DNA of 64,000 bases, from positions 117,971-181,970 of the forward strand of contig CAZFLX010000001.1 in assembly GCA_964519885.1 (NCBI GenBank), written 5' to 3'. Positions 36,742-46,104 of this stretch are shown here, one piece after another. A model generated the notes under the pieces. It worked only from the letters and a program-made list of their open reading frames with translations. It made no database searches and was not told where the DNA came from. Within the stretch, counting starts at the first letter, position 1. Every line of letters begins with the position of its first letter. Made by a program: the position numbers and the translations under genes. The stretch is from GCA-002282575 sp964519885. GTDB lineage: Bacteria; Pseudomonadota; Gammaproteobacteria; Thiomicrospirales; Thiomicrospiraceae.

Positions 36742-37458
36742 TTATTTGCTTTTCGGCTTTGGCAAATTGGCATAGTAAGCCGCTAAGCCTTGAATCTCGG
36801 CATCGGTTAAATTACTCGCCACCATACGCATTAAGCCATAACTGTCAGTAACACGTGTGCCTTGTTTATAAGCTTGCATGGTGCGTTCAAAATACAGCGC
36901 TTCTTGACCCGCTAAGGCTGGCGTTTCGTTAATACCGCCCTCGCCTTTCACACCGTGACAACTCGCACAAGGGGTGATTAAACGCTTAGCATCCCCTTCA
37001 CGAACGATAATATCCACATTTTTATGCTCGGCTTTGGTTAAGCTAGGTTTAACCGTCGCTACAGGCAAAGATTGCTGGGCATAGTAAACGGCTAAGTCAG
37101 CCATTTGTTGTTGATTCAACAAGCTGGCAGCGGCTGCCATAGCGCCAGCTCCCTGATGCTGTTGAAAGCGTCCTTGCGCATAATCTTGCAAGGTTTTATA
37201 GGTGTATTCCACCCGTTGACCTGCGGTAGATGGCCAATTGCGCGACAAGGCTTGCCCTGCTTCACCGTGACAACTGGCACACATCATCGTTTGATTCAGT
37301 TCCTTACCACGCGCTACATTGCCCTTGGGCATCGCGGCTAGATTAGCTTGTAATTCAGCGGGATTCCATTCAGCGACCTTGGCTTCATGTCCTTGCGCTT
37401 GCACCAGCGCACTCATCAATAATGCACCGCTTAGGGTGACGACTGAGGTTAATTTCAT
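36742..37458 (-). CDS. Dihaem cytochrome c (c4-like) of the FCSD cluster
   Basis: 238 residues from the ATG at 37458 (AAGGAG 6 bases upstream). Signal peptide ending at VQAQ, then two cytochrome c domains, each with CASCH, and distal methionines likely in SYGLMRM and AGAMAAA segments. Cytochrome c4 relatives carry electrons in the periplasm to terminal oxidases. Last gene of the fcc row, 10 bases after the flavoprotein. Confidence 0.85.
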   Translation of the reverse strand: MKLTSVVTLSGALLMSALVQAQGHEAKVAEWNPAELQANLAAMPKGNVARGKELNQTMMCASCHGEAGQALSRNWPSTAGQRVEYTYKTLQDYAQGRFQQHQGAGAMAAAASLLNQQQMADLAVYYAQQSLPVATVKPSLTKAEHKNVDIIVREGDAKRLITPCASCHGVKGEGGINETPALAGQEALYFERTMQAYKQGTRVTDSYGLMRMVASNLTDAEIQGLAAYYANLPKPKSK

Positions 37459-37468
37459 GCTCATCTCC

Positions 37469-38809
37469 TTAAGCAAAACAATCTTGAGTAAAAGTGCGCA
37501 TCCACGCCTGCTGATAGGCAGCACCCATGCGAATTTGCGCGGGCGTTTGCTTGAGCGACGGATAACGATCTGGGTTGACGCGATACATCACGCCACCTTC
37601 TTTTAAACGGAACACATCGGCCACAAACAAGCCGTAATCACTTCCCGCTAAGGCATAGCAGGTGTTTTCCCACACTGGGTTTTCATGAGGTTCTTTACCT
37701 GCTAAAGCATTCACCACCGCCATGGCTGTGACTTTGGCCTGACTATTGGCCGAATAACCCGATTTTGGCGCCATACCACCATGGGTAGCATCACCCAACA
37801 CATACACATCTTTGAAATGATTCGATGAGAAATCGGTTAAATTAACAGGACACCAACCTTTTTCATCGGTTAAACCCAAGTCTTGTGCGATTTTACCCGC
37901 ACGCATCGGGGCAATCACGTTCAACACATCGGCTTTCAGGCTACCGCCTTCAAAATGAAGGGTTTTACTGGCCGCATCAATCGATTTGACCTTGCCGCCG
38001 TCTTTCGCCCTTACCCATTCCAAGCGTGAAGCGACACTATGGGTTTTGACATCTTCTGGCATACCTTCCATAAACTCTGGCGGAATATTAAAGTTGTACA
38101 AGCGATTCCAACCCAATAGCATGTTTTTGTCAGTCACGAACTCATTTTTCGGGTCTAAGATGATAATTTTAGCCGTAGGGTTATGCTTCGCACACCACTC
38201 GGTCACTAAAGCAGCACGCTCATAAGGCCCAGGTGGGCAACGGTACGGATTCGGCGGCGCGACTAGCGCAAAGGTGCCACCTTGTGGCATTGCTTTAAGC
38301 TGATCGGCCAGCATCTGAGTTTGTTTGCCTGGAATCCAGCCGTTAGGAATACTGCTGTTAGCCAAACTTTCTGAATAGCCTTGAACCTTGTCGTACAGGA
38401 TTTCAATACCAGGCGACACCACCAGCTTATCGTAACTGATGTCTTTACCCCCTGCAAGGCGCAAACTTTTCTTCTCTAAATCTCCGCCAACAACGGTATC
38501 AAAAATAAACTCAATGCCATACTTACGGGCGAAATCGTCATAGGTGACTTCTAAATCCTGCATGCCAATATGACCCGTGATCACTTCAGTACTACCGTAG
38601 GGACGAATGTAAGTGCGATTTTTCTCAATCACCGTGACGCGAATGCTGTTGTCTTGCAGCTTCAGGTATTTGGCAAAGGTAGCGCCACCGACACCACCGC
38701 CCAACACCACCACATGGGCTTGCGCTAGAGCAAATAAGCCGCGCGTTGGCATGGCTAACGAAAAAGCGCCCGCACCTGCTAGCGTTAAAAATTGACGACG
38801 ATTCATCAT
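37469..38809 (-). CDS. fccB: Flavocytochrome c sulfide dehydrogenase, flavoprotein subunit
   Basis: 446 residues from the ATG at 38809. Tat signal (NRRQFLTLAGAG), FAD-binding VVVLGGGVGGATFAKYL, redox-cysteine segments YRCPPGPYERA and GWCPVNL, and the FCSD C-terminal domain. Oxidises sulfide to sulfur in the periplasm and passes electrons to a cytochrome c. The position that carries the covalent FAD cysteine in Allochromatium FccB (YYTCY-like) reads YIRPYGSTEV here, so proline replaces cysteine. A TTG start at 38824 overlapping the cytochrome stop is less likely. Confidence 0.87.
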   Translation of the reverse strand: MMNRRQFLTLAGAGAFSLAMPTRGLFALAQAHVVVLGGGVGGATFAKYLKLQDNSIRVTVIEKNRTYIRPYGSTEVITGHIGMQDLEVTYDDFARKYGIEFIFDTVVGGDLEKKSLRLAGGKDISYDKLVVSPGIEILYDKVQGYSESLANSSIPNGWIPGKQTQMLADQLKAMPQGGTFALVAPPNPYRCPPGPYERAALVTEWCAKHNPTAKIIILDPKNEFVTDKNMLLGWNRLYNFNIPPEFMEGMPEDVKTHSVASRLEWVRAKDGGKVKSIDAASKTLHFEGGSLKADVLNVIAPMRAGKIAQDLGLTDEKGWCPVNLTDFSSNHFKDVYVLGDATHGGMAPKSGYSANSQAKVTAMAVVNALAGKEPHENPVWENTCYALAGSDYGLFVADVFRLKEGGVMYRVNPDRYPSLKQTPAQIRMGAAYQQAWMRTFTQDCFA

Positions 38810-38820
38810 AATCTCATTCC

Positions 38821-39129
38821 TCAATCTAATTTCTGCGCAGCGAAATAATCCGCCATCGCTTCATATTCTGCGGGCGTAAAGCCTTCAGCGACTTTACTCA
38901 TTAAGGTCGAGGCACGCTTACCCGATTTAAAATCGGTCATGGCTTGCACAAACTGTGCTTTGGGCATACCCGCTAAGGCGGGAAATGCTTCATTGGCTAA
39001 TTTACCTTGAGTACCATGACAAGCCGCACAACTCTGTGCAGCCATCTCGCCAGGCATGGGCGCAGCATAACCACTGAAACTAGCCAGCGATAAACAACCA
39101 GCCGTCAGTAACATTTTTTTAACCATCAT
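38821..39129 (-). CDS. fccA: Monohaem cytochrome c, FccA-like
   Basis: 102 residues: signal peptide ending at GYAA, one CAACH haem site and a conserved ending EYEAMADYFAAQ typical of small class I cytochromes that pair with FCSD flavoproteins. Immediate upstream partner of fccB. A TTGACT-17-TATATT promoter is present upstream (39187-39215, minus strand). Confidence 0.85.
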   Translation of the reverse strand: MMVKKMLLTAGCLSLASFSGYAAPMPGEMAAQSCAACHGTQGKLANEAFPALAGMPKAQFVQAMTDFKSGKRASTLMSKVAEGFTPAEYEAMADYFAAQKLD

Positions 39130-39186
39130 AGAAATTCCTATGTTACGTAATGGATTAACGATATTTATTTAGGTATATAAAGACTT

Positions 39187-39215
39187 AATATAAGCAATTA
39201 CTGATATTAAGTCAA
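39187..39215 (-). promoter_or_regulatory. Sigma-70 promoter of fccAB
   Basis: Minus strand TTGACT, 17-base spacer, TATATT. It stands in the 113-base gap between the bd-like subunit and fccA, so the sulfide dehydrogenase genes can be expressed separately from the oxidase-like genes upstream. Confidence 0.7.
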
Positions 39216-39242
39216 GTCAACCAATCTGTCTTACCACTGGAT

Positions 39243-40472
39243 TTACTGCGCCCACACATAAAAACCGACGGCAAAAAACTGCACTACCCATAACACCAAT
39301 ACGGTTAAGGCAATATTTCCCATGCGTACCACCCCAGCCGACGGCGTGTAGACCCCCACGGTTTGACCTGCCTGCCAAGCCACGGTCAACAGATAACCCA
39401 ACACCGCACCACCTAACACGGCAAAGGTGACAAAAAATAGAATGGTGCTGTACCAATCCATATTGACGGGATAACCCATGACATCGAACCCAAACTGACC
39501 AACTAACACCGACCAACGCAAGGCTTCACGCGCTGCCGCGACAATAATTAACGCCACAGCACCCACTGGCATCACCATATAGCTATGCATGGTGTCGCGT
39601 TTACCATTCCATACCCAAGTGGCATAAGCAACAAAACCTAATAGCGCCGCAACCGATACCATCACCCAGGGACTCGTGACAAACTCACCTTGTTTACCTT
39701 CTAAACCCATCAACCAAAGTGCGCCCACAATCAACGAAGCCACACCGCCGAAGGTAATCCATTTCATACCTAAAGCACCCACCCAATCTAGGTAACCCTG
39801 ATCGGCATCGGCGCGCACGCGGAAATAACGACGCATAGCAATTAAGAAAGCACCCGTTACTGGTACGCTTAGGCTAATGAAAAAGGCAAAGCGCCATAAA
39901 TTAAAGCTGTGTAACTGAGTACCTGAAGTATCGAGTTTGCCTTCGGGCGCATACCACTGCATCCACAAGTCGGGGGTGAGCATTTGGTTAGTCAATACAT
40001 GCATAATGAAGCCGACAACCAGCAACAAAGCAACTGACACCAATAAACTACCAGGACACTTCACCGACTGCTTCGGGTCATGCAAATTACCATTCAGCCA
40101 GTAGTAAACATACATCAGCACATAACCGACACTGAGAATGACAATAAAACCAATCACCCACCAAGCCGACAGCACATTACTGGCATACCAGAAGGGATCG
40201 TAAATAACCTGCACAAACAGCAAAGGCGCAACCCCAATCACAATCGCCACCGACAACATCACTTTACCCACACCCAACATGGTGCTGGCCAATTGACGTT
40301 TATGCGCGTCTTTCGATAAAGAGCCCCAGAGCGTGAGCCCTGTAGCGCCGAGCATGAGTTGCACTGCTGCGATATGTAGGGCAAAGGTTAGCACCCCTAA
40401 CACCAAAAATACCAAGGGATGCGTTGGTAACCCCGCAGGGTCACGCAAGGCATTTAATACTTCTGCTTCCAT
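39243..40472 (-). CDS. Second membrane subunit of a bd-superfamily-like enzyme
   Basis: 409 residues with about nine or ten membrane helices. The first part (PLVFLVLGVLTFALHIAAV, then LMLGATGLTLWG) resembles the N-terminal haem-binding helices of CydA, including a histidine at the helix centre, and a later ASNVLSAWWVIGF-like stretch follows the CydA order. This suggests it is a CydA-type paralogue rather than CydB. Starts 6 bases after its partner gene. No haem c motif. The functional role is inferred from the partner. Confidence 0.5.
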   Translation of the reverse strand: MEAEVLNALRDPAGLPTHPLVFLVLGVLTFALHIAAVQLMLGATGLTLWGSLSKDAHKRQLASTMLGVGKVMLSVAIVIGVAPLLFVQVIYDPFWYASNVLSAWWVIGFIVILSVGYVLMYVYYWLNGNLHDPKQSVKCPGSLLVSVALLLVVGFIMHVLTNQMLTPDLWMQWYAPEGKLDTSGTQLHSFNLWRFAFFISLSVPVTGAFLIAMRRYFRVRADADQGYLDWVGALGMKWITFGGVASLIVGALWLMGLEGKQGEFVTSPWVMVSVAALLGFVAYATWVWNGKRDTMHSYMVMPVGAVALIIVAAAREALRWSVLVGQFGFDVMGYPVNMDWYSTILFFVTFAVLGGAVLGYLLTVAWQAGQTVGVYTPSAGVVRMGNIALTVLVLWVVQFFAVGFYVWAQ

Positions 40473-40477
40473 GTTGA

Positions 40478-41878
40478 TTATTCTCCTGTTTTCGCTTGCG
40501 CTACCGCACTGGCTTTAATCTTCCACTGCTCAGCGACCTTCATATCCGTCATTGAAGCTAAGTAAACCGCTAAGGCTTCAGCTTCGTTATCTTTCAACGG
40601 AATTTTGGGCATATATAAGGTGTTACCTGTTGCCAAAGCACCGAGTAGATACTGTTTAATGGCTTTCACATCAGTATTACCACCAAAATAGTTCACCATT
40701 GGGCGAATACCTGTTTCACTCAAGCTATGACAATTACTACACATGGACAGTGCCACCACATGCCCCACTTCCAATACATTGTCGGGGGTGACTTCACGCA
40801 AATTGTTAGGAATAAACGGATGAGCTTTTAACACCCCGACCTTTTCCAAAATCGGAATTTCAGAATGAATATTCAATCCAGGCACATCACGCGCAATCAC
40901 TTGATTGGAATAAACATACTGACCCGCAACATAGGGCTTACGAATCGATTCACGCGCCACTTCTTCTGGCCAAAGTCCAAATACCAACAGGTAAACAGTC
41001 GCCAATGAAGCAACGGTGGTGGTAATCATGCGTGGCTTAAATAGCAACGCTAAGAAGTACACCACCATGCCGCCAACCACACTGAGTAATGCAGGAGCAA
41101 AATAATCGGGTAAGCGATTTTCCATCACTAAATGGGCATAATCGGGCAAAGTGGTTAGATACCAAGTGAACAACGAAGCTCCAGCAATGGTCGATACCAA
41201 TCCCATCAAGGCCATATAGCGTGAAATTTCGTTACGCAGATCATCTTCTTTAAAACGAGACAGCACAATGCTACCCACCACAGCAGTGATCGACATCATG
41301 AAGAAAGTACGCATCGCCAGTTGAGCGAAAGTATTGCTACCGTAGAAGCCGTTTAAGTAACCACCTTCGGTAAACCAAACTTCCTTGCCTGGCCACATCA
41401 TGAAGGACAAGATACCCAAAATAATCAGCATGGTGGCATAAGAAGCAATACCGAACATCCAAGTAATGCGTAAATGGGTGCGTTGATCGACCTTACCGAC
41501 CAAATACACCACCATATACACACCGACCACTTCGATCACGAAGAACACCCATTCCGTCGCCCACTTCCAAACGAAGCTATGAATCAGTGAGGAAATACCG
41601 CGCGGACTGGCAACCGTGGTGGAATACCAAATACCAGGACCCGTAATGGACCCTAACACATAAGAGAAAACCAACAAAAAAAGACCATACTTCTTGATAT
41701 ACACCAAGTATTCTGGCTTGTTGCGACTGTAAGCGATGGTAGCCAAAGCGGCAAAAAAGATGGCTGCACCAACCGAGGTATGAGAAAACAGCACGTGAAT
41801 CGTGGCGATAATACCCACGACCCAGCCACTGCCGACACCTGGCTCATACCAAGTCGGAAAGAGACCGATAATATCCAT
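40478..41878 (-). CDS. CydA-like subunit with C-terminal haem c domain
   Basis: 466 residues from the ATG at 41878 (GGAG 6 bases upstream). About eight membrane helices follow the CydA pattern: His28 in TIHVLFSHTSVGAA, then YVLGSITGPGIWYS, then the acidic helix with Glu109 and Glu116 (WATEWVFFVIEVVG). The Q-loop motif GRQPW of quinol oxidases is absent. The C-terminal ~110 residues carry a haem c site CSNCH (380-384) and a likely methionine ligand (LYMPKIPL). A bd-superfamily oxygen reductase fed by cytochrome c rather than quinol is inferred. The second subunit follows. Confidence 0.6.
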   Translation of the reverse strand: MDIIGLFPTWYEPGVGSGWVVGIIATIHVLFSHTSVGAAIFFAALATIAYSRNKPEYLVYIKKYGLFLLVFSYVLGSITGPGIWYSTTVASPRGISSLIHSFVWKWATEWVFFVIEVVGVYMVVYLVGKVDQRTHLRITWMFGIASYATMLIILGILSFMMWPGKEVWFTEGGYLNGFYGSNTFAQLAMRTFFMMSITAVVGSIVLSRFKEDDLRNEISRYMALMGLVSTIAGASLFTWYLTTLPDYAHLVMENRLPDYFAPALLSVVGGMVVYFLALLFKPRMITTTVASLATVYLLVFGLWPEEVARESIRKPYVAGQYVYSNQVIARDVPGLNIHSEIPILEKVGVLKAHPFIPNNLREVTPDNVLEVGHVVALSMCSNCHSLSETGIRPMVNYFGGNTDVKAIKQYLLGALATGNTLYMPKIPLKDNEAEALAVYLASMTDMKVAEQWKIKASAVAQAKTGE

Positions 41879-41949
41879 AATAGGCTCCATAAATCAGAAA
41901 AAAATGATTAACGGAGACTATTATGGTGAGTAATTTCAGACTTTAGAAT

Positions 41950-41966
41950 GTGACAAATTGTCGCAC
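41950..41966. promoter_or_regulatory. Imperfect palindrome upstream of the bd-like operon
   Basis: GTGACAAATTGTCGCAC, an imperfect palindrome about 70 bases before the start, beside a TATAGT -10-like box on the minus strand. Candidate operator; no known regulator site was matched. Confidence 0.3.
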
Positions 41967-42039
41967 TATAAAAGCTTTTTGCACAACAATAAAAATTACT
42001 TATTAGTGAGGATGGAGGTTCTATCTCATTTTCAAGGTA

Positions 42040-43809
42040 TTACTGACCACCATACAAACGCTGATAGACACTCCCTTCAACACCCACCAGCTCCTCGTGT
42101 GAACCTTGCTCAATGATCTGACCATTATCAAACACCAGCACCCGATTGGCTTCTTTCACTGCCGATAGGCGATGAGCAATCACCAACAAGGTACGATCAC
42201 GCAAGAAATCGCGCATCGCTTCATGCAATCTGGCTTCAGTGTGGGTATCCAGCATCGAAGTGGCTTCGTCCAAGATCACCACCTGTGGTTTCGCCAGCAT
42301 CATGCGGGCAATGGCTAAGCGTTGACGCTGACCACCCGACAAGCGCACACCATTACGCCCCAGCATGGTATCTAAGCCATTCGGCATGGCTTCGACGGTT
42401 TCTGCCAGTTGCGCCACGCGCAACACCTGCCACAAATCGGCATCGTCAGCAGGTAAACCAAGGGTTAGATTTGCGCGTAAGCTATCGTTAAACAGCATCG
42501 GCTGTTGTAGCACCACGCCAATATGATCGCGCACCTGCTCAAAGCCCAGTTCAGTTACTGAACGATAACCAAAATAAATATCCCCTTCATTCGGTGCATA
42601 AAGTCCGAGCAGTAACTGCACTAAGGTCGATTTACCTGCACCCGACACACCAACCAAGGCCACCTGTTCACCGGGTGCAATCGACAAAGAAACCCTATCC
42701 AATACGGGCGGCGAGTCAGGGTAAGCAAAACTGACGTTTTCCAAACGAATCGGTAAAGCTTTTGCCGAATCTAAGGTTTTGACTTTGGCATCGTAGCGTA
42801 CTTCTTCTTCCGCTTCGAGTAGGTTATTGATACGACCTAAAGCCGCCTTAGCACCATAGTAGGAATACTGAACCGATAATAATTCCTGCACTGGTCCCAT
42901 CATGAACCACAAGTAGCCAAACACACCGATCATTTGACCAATGGTTAAATCGGACAATAACACCGTCAGCATCGCCACGGCACGAAAGACTTCAAAGCCC
43001 GCTAAAAAAATACCGAAGGAAAAGCGCGACAAGGCATCGGTTTTCCAACCCGAGGCAATGGCTGCTGCACGCACCTCTTGAGCAGCCAATTTGGCACGCT
43101 CTAAAAAGCGTTTATCGGCATTTACCGCACGCAGCTGTTGCATGGCATCGAGGGTTTCCGCTACCGATTGCGATAACAGCTCAAAAGCCCCGTTTTCGCG
43201 TTGCTTCCAGTTTTTCACCTTTTTACCTAAAATCATCGTTAGACCGATAACAAAAGGGTTCAAGAACAGAATAATCAGCGCCAGCTGCCAATGAATCCAC
43301 AACAAGACCACCGCCACACCGATGATACTTAAAATAGCGACCAATACTTTGGCAACGGTTTCACCCAAAAATTTATCCACCGTTTCCACATCAGTCAGTA
43401 ATCGCGCCGTCACCTGCCCCGAACCCAGTGATTCATAAACGCGCATACTGACGCGCGACAACTTATCCAGTAATTGCTCACGCACCGACAGAGTGACCGT
43501 TTTGGCAATCGACACAAATAAGCGCGTCGTTGCCACACCGAGCAACAGGCTGCTCAGGCGCAAGGCAATCGTCACCACCATTACGGTCAGCACCACCGCC
43601 ATCGGCCCCATCCAAGACTCAGGCAAAAACACATCAACAAACTGTGTCAGAGTAGCTGGCTGATTGAGTAATACCTCATCCACTAATAAAGGCATGAGCA
43701 AAGGCACGGGCACGGCAACCAAAGCACCCAATATCGCCAACATCTGACCAAAAGCCAGCGCACGCTTATGTTGTTTGATCGACTGCCATAAACTGGAGAG
43801 CGTAATCAT
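42040..43809 (-). CDS. ABC exporter, half-transporter type
   Basis: 589 residues: six-helix membrane domain (about 1-320) and one nucleotide-binding domain with Walker A GVSGAGKST, signature LSGGQRQRL, Walker B VVILDEATS and the switch histidine IAHRLS. Type of MsbA/multidrug half-transporters that dimerise. Single gene; substrate not predictable. Confidence 0.85.
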   Translation of the reverse strand: MITLSSLWQSIKQHKRALAFGQMLAILGALVAVPVPLLMPLLVDEVLLNQPATLTQFVDVFLPESWMGPMAVVLTVMVVTIALRLSSLLLGVATTRLFVSIAKTVTLSVREQLLDKLSRVSMRVYESLGSGQVTARLLTDVETVDKFLGETVAKVLVAILSIIGVAVVLLWIHWQLALIILFLNPFVIGLTMILGKKVKNWKQRENGAFELLSQSVAETLDAMQQLRAVNADKRFLERAKLAAQEVRAAAIASGWKTDALSRFSFGIFLAGFEVFRAVAMLTVLLSDLTIGQMIGVFGYLWFMMGPVQELLSVQYSYYGAKAALGRINNLLEAEEEVRYDAKVKTLDSAKALPIRLENVSFAYPDSPPVLDRVSLSIAPGEQVALVGVSGAGKSTLVQLLLGLYAPNEGDIYFGYRSVTELGFEQVRDHIGVVLQQPMLFNDSLRANLTLGLPADDADLWQVLRVAQLAETVEAMPNGLDTMLGRNGVRLSGGQRQRLAIARMMLAKPQVVILDEATSMLDTHTEARLHEAMRDFLRDRTLLVIAHRLSAVKEANRVLVFDNGQIIEQGSHEELVGVEGSVYQRLYGGQ

Positions 43810-43883
43810 GTCTTATTTTTCCATCTCATTTTCTAATGCTTAAATTGTAGCATTCCTGTCATGGACTATTAGCCAACTGACAT

Positions 43884-43910
43884 AAAAAAACCCCGCAATC
43901 ACTTGCGGGG
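43884..43910 (-). terminator. Terminator of groEL
   Basis: On the minus strand: CCCCGCAA, GTGA, TTGCGGGG, TTTTTTT. 30 bases after the groEL stop. Confidence 0.88.
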
Positions 43911-43939
43911 TCTCTTTTAGGTCAGTAATGCCGAAGCGA

Positions 43940-45571
43940 TTACATACCCATATCACCCATGCCACCCGCTGGAGCAGGCGCACCATCTTTCTTCGGCAGG
44001 TCAGCAACCATCGCTTCGGTAGTGATGATTAACGAAGAAACTGACGCTGCATTTTGCAGTGCTGAACGGGTTACTTTCGCAGGGTCAATAATACCCATTT
44101 CGAACATATCACCGTAAACTTCGTTAGCAGCATCAAAACCGTGAGAAGAACCAGCGCCTTCCAACACTTTATTGATCACCACAGAACCTTCCAAACCACA
44201 GTTACCCACGATCATACGGATTGGCTCTTGCATTGCGCGACAAGCGATTTTGATACCCATGTCTTGGTCAGGGTTGTCGCCTTTCAAGGTTTTGATGCTT
44301 TCTGCGATACGTAATAAAGTCACGCCACCGCCAGGAACGATACCTTCTTCAACCGCAGCACGAGTCGCGTGTAACGCATCTTCAACACGGTCTTTTTTCT
44401 CTTTCATTTCAACTTCAGTTGACGCACCGATTTTCAATACCGCAACACCGCCAGCTAATTTAGCCAAACGCTCTTGTAGTTTTTCACGGTCGTAATCAGA
44501 AGTGGTTTGTTCCATTTGCGCACGGATTTGAGCTACACGCGCTTCTATGTCGGCTTTAGCGCCAGCACCATCAATAATGGTGGTGCTGTCTTTACCAACC
44601 ACGATGCGTTTTGCTTGACCTAACTCGTTCAGCGTAACCGTTTCTAACGTCAAACCGATTTCTTCAGAAATCAACGTACCGCCAGTCAAAATCGCGATGT
44701 CTTGCATAATCGCTTTACGACGTTCACCGAAACCAGGTGCTTTAACCGCAGCCACTTTGACGATACCGCGCATGCTGTTGATAACCAAAGTTGCTAGAGC
44801 CTCACCTTCGATGTCTTCTGCAATAATCAGCAAAGGACGACCTGATTTAGCCACAGCTTCTAACGCAGGGATCAAATCACGAATGGTGCTGATTTTTTTA
44901 TCAAACAACAACACAAATGGGTTGTCCATTTCTGCGGTCATGTTTTGTTGGTTGTTGACGAAGTAAGGAGACAAGTAACCACGATCAAAGTCCATACCTT
45001 CAACTACGTCTAACTCGTCAGTCAATGAAGAACCTTCTTCAACCGTAATCACGCCTTCTTTACCCACGCGTTCCATTGCTTGCGCAATCAAATCACCAAT
45101 AGTTTTGTCCGAGTTAGCCGAAATGGTACCCACTTGAGCAATATCCGCCGTAGTCGCACAAGGCTTAGACATTTTCTTGATTTCTTCAACCGCAGCAATC
45201 ACCGCTTTATCGATACCACGTTTGATGTCCATTGGGTTCATACCCGCCGCAACCGACTTCATACCTTCACGCACAATCGCTTGCGCTAAAACAGTCGCCG
45301 TTGTGGTACCGTCACCTGCAGCATCGTTGGTTTGTGACGCAACGGTTTTAACCAACTGCGCACCCATGTTCATGAACTTGTCTTCTAATTCAATTTCACG
45401 TGCCACAGACACACCGTCTTTAGTCACAGTCGGCGCACCGAAAGTTTTTTCTAAAACAACGTTACGACCCTTAGGGCCCAATGTCACTTTAACGGCATTC
45501 GCTAAAATGTTCACACCTTCAACCATACGCTCGCGCGCATCAACACCAAATTTTACATCTTTAGCAGACAT
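43940..45571 (-). CDS. groEL: Chaperonin GroEL
   Basis: 543 residues, full length, with LGPKGRNVVLE, DGTTTATVLAQ and the flexible GGMGDMGM C-terminus. Forms the 14-mer folding chamber with GroES. It is separated from groES by 187 bases, unusually far, because a dispersed repeat lies between them. Confidence 0.98.
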   Translation of the reverse strand: MSAKDVKFGVDARERMVEGVNILANAVKVTLGPKGRNVVLEKTFGAPTVTKDGVSVAREIELEDKFMNMGAQLVKTVASQTNDAAGDGTTTATVLAQAIVREGMKSVAAGMNPMDIKRGIDKAVIAAVEEIKKMSKPCATTADIAQVGTISANSDKTIGDLIAQAMERVGKEGVITVEEGSSLTDELDVVEGMDFDRGYLSPYFVNNQQNMTAEMDNPFVLLFDKKISTIRDLIPALEAVAKSGRPLLIIAEDIEGEALATLVINSMRGIVKVAAVKAPGFGERRKAIMQDIAILTGGTLISEEIGLTLETVTLNELGQAKRIVVGKDSTTIIDGAGAKADIEARVAQIRAQMEQTTSDYDREKLQERLAKLAGGVAVLKIGASTEVEMKEKKDRVEDALHATRAAVEEGIVPGGGVTLLRIAESIKTLKGDNPDQDMGIKIACRAMQEPIRMIVGNCGLEGSVVINKVLEGAGSSHGFDAANEVYGDMFEMGIIDPAKVTRSALQNAASVSSLIITTEAMVADLPKKDGAPAPAGGMGDMGM

Positions 45572-45651
45572 CTTAAATTCCTCAATAATAACTTTGATTT
45601 AATGGAAATTGTACTTAATCTAAATCGGTTAGTCCGATTAGAACCGCATGA

Positions 45652-45757
45652 GCATCGATGAATACGAGGCGCACGGAACGCAGAACAAGGAGCCTACACC
45701 AGGTAGGTGACGCAGTTCGAGTACCGCGCAACAAAGTAGTCGCGATGCGCAATCGGT
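45652..45757. repeat. Dispersed repeat, copy B, in the groES-groEL gap
   Basis: About 105 bases related to copy A at 30668-30758. Ends are short inverted repeats (GCATCG at the left, CGATGC at 45743-45748). The core includes CGCAGAACAAGGAGCCTACA (20 bases) and GTAGGTGACGCAG. It would be in the groESL transcript and could fold. Confidence 0.7.
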
Positions 45758-45758
45758 T

Positions 45759-46046
45759 TTAGCCTAGGATAGCGATGATCTCATCCTCACGCATGACTAA
45801 CACATCTTCCCCATCAACCTTAACTTCCTGACCCGCGTACTTACCAAACAATACTTTATCGCCGACTTTAACGCTCATTGGCATAATGCTACCGTTATCC
45901 GCACGTTTACCTTCACCAATGGCTAAGATTTCACCTTTAGCAGGTTTTTCTTTCGCACTGTCTGGGATAAAAATACCGCCAGCGGTGGTTTTTTCTTCTT
46001 CCATACGTTTAACAACAACGCGATCGCTCAAAGGACGCAAATTCAT
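45759..46046 (-). CDS. groES: Co-chaperonin GroES
   Basis: 95 residues, with RPLSDRVVVKR at the start, mobile loop ETTAGGIFIPD-like EEKTTAGGIFIPD, and VLVMREDEIIAIL at the end. Cap of the GroEL chamber. First gene of the heat-shock operon. Confidence 0.97.
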   Translation of the reverse strand: MNLRPLSDRVVVKRMEEEKTTAGGIFIPDSAKEKPAKGEILAIGEGKRADNGSIMPMSVKVGDKVLFGKYAGQEVKVDGEDVLVMREDEIIAILG

Positions 46047-46104
46047 GTCTGACTTCTCCTAAATAAAAAATTGTTTACCAAGAATAACCACATACAGTGA
46101 CAAA

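Noticed and set aside
39243..41878. Ordinary cydAB quinol oxidase
   Set aside because: No GRQPW Q-loop, a haem c domain is fused to subunit I, and subunit II does not look like CydB.
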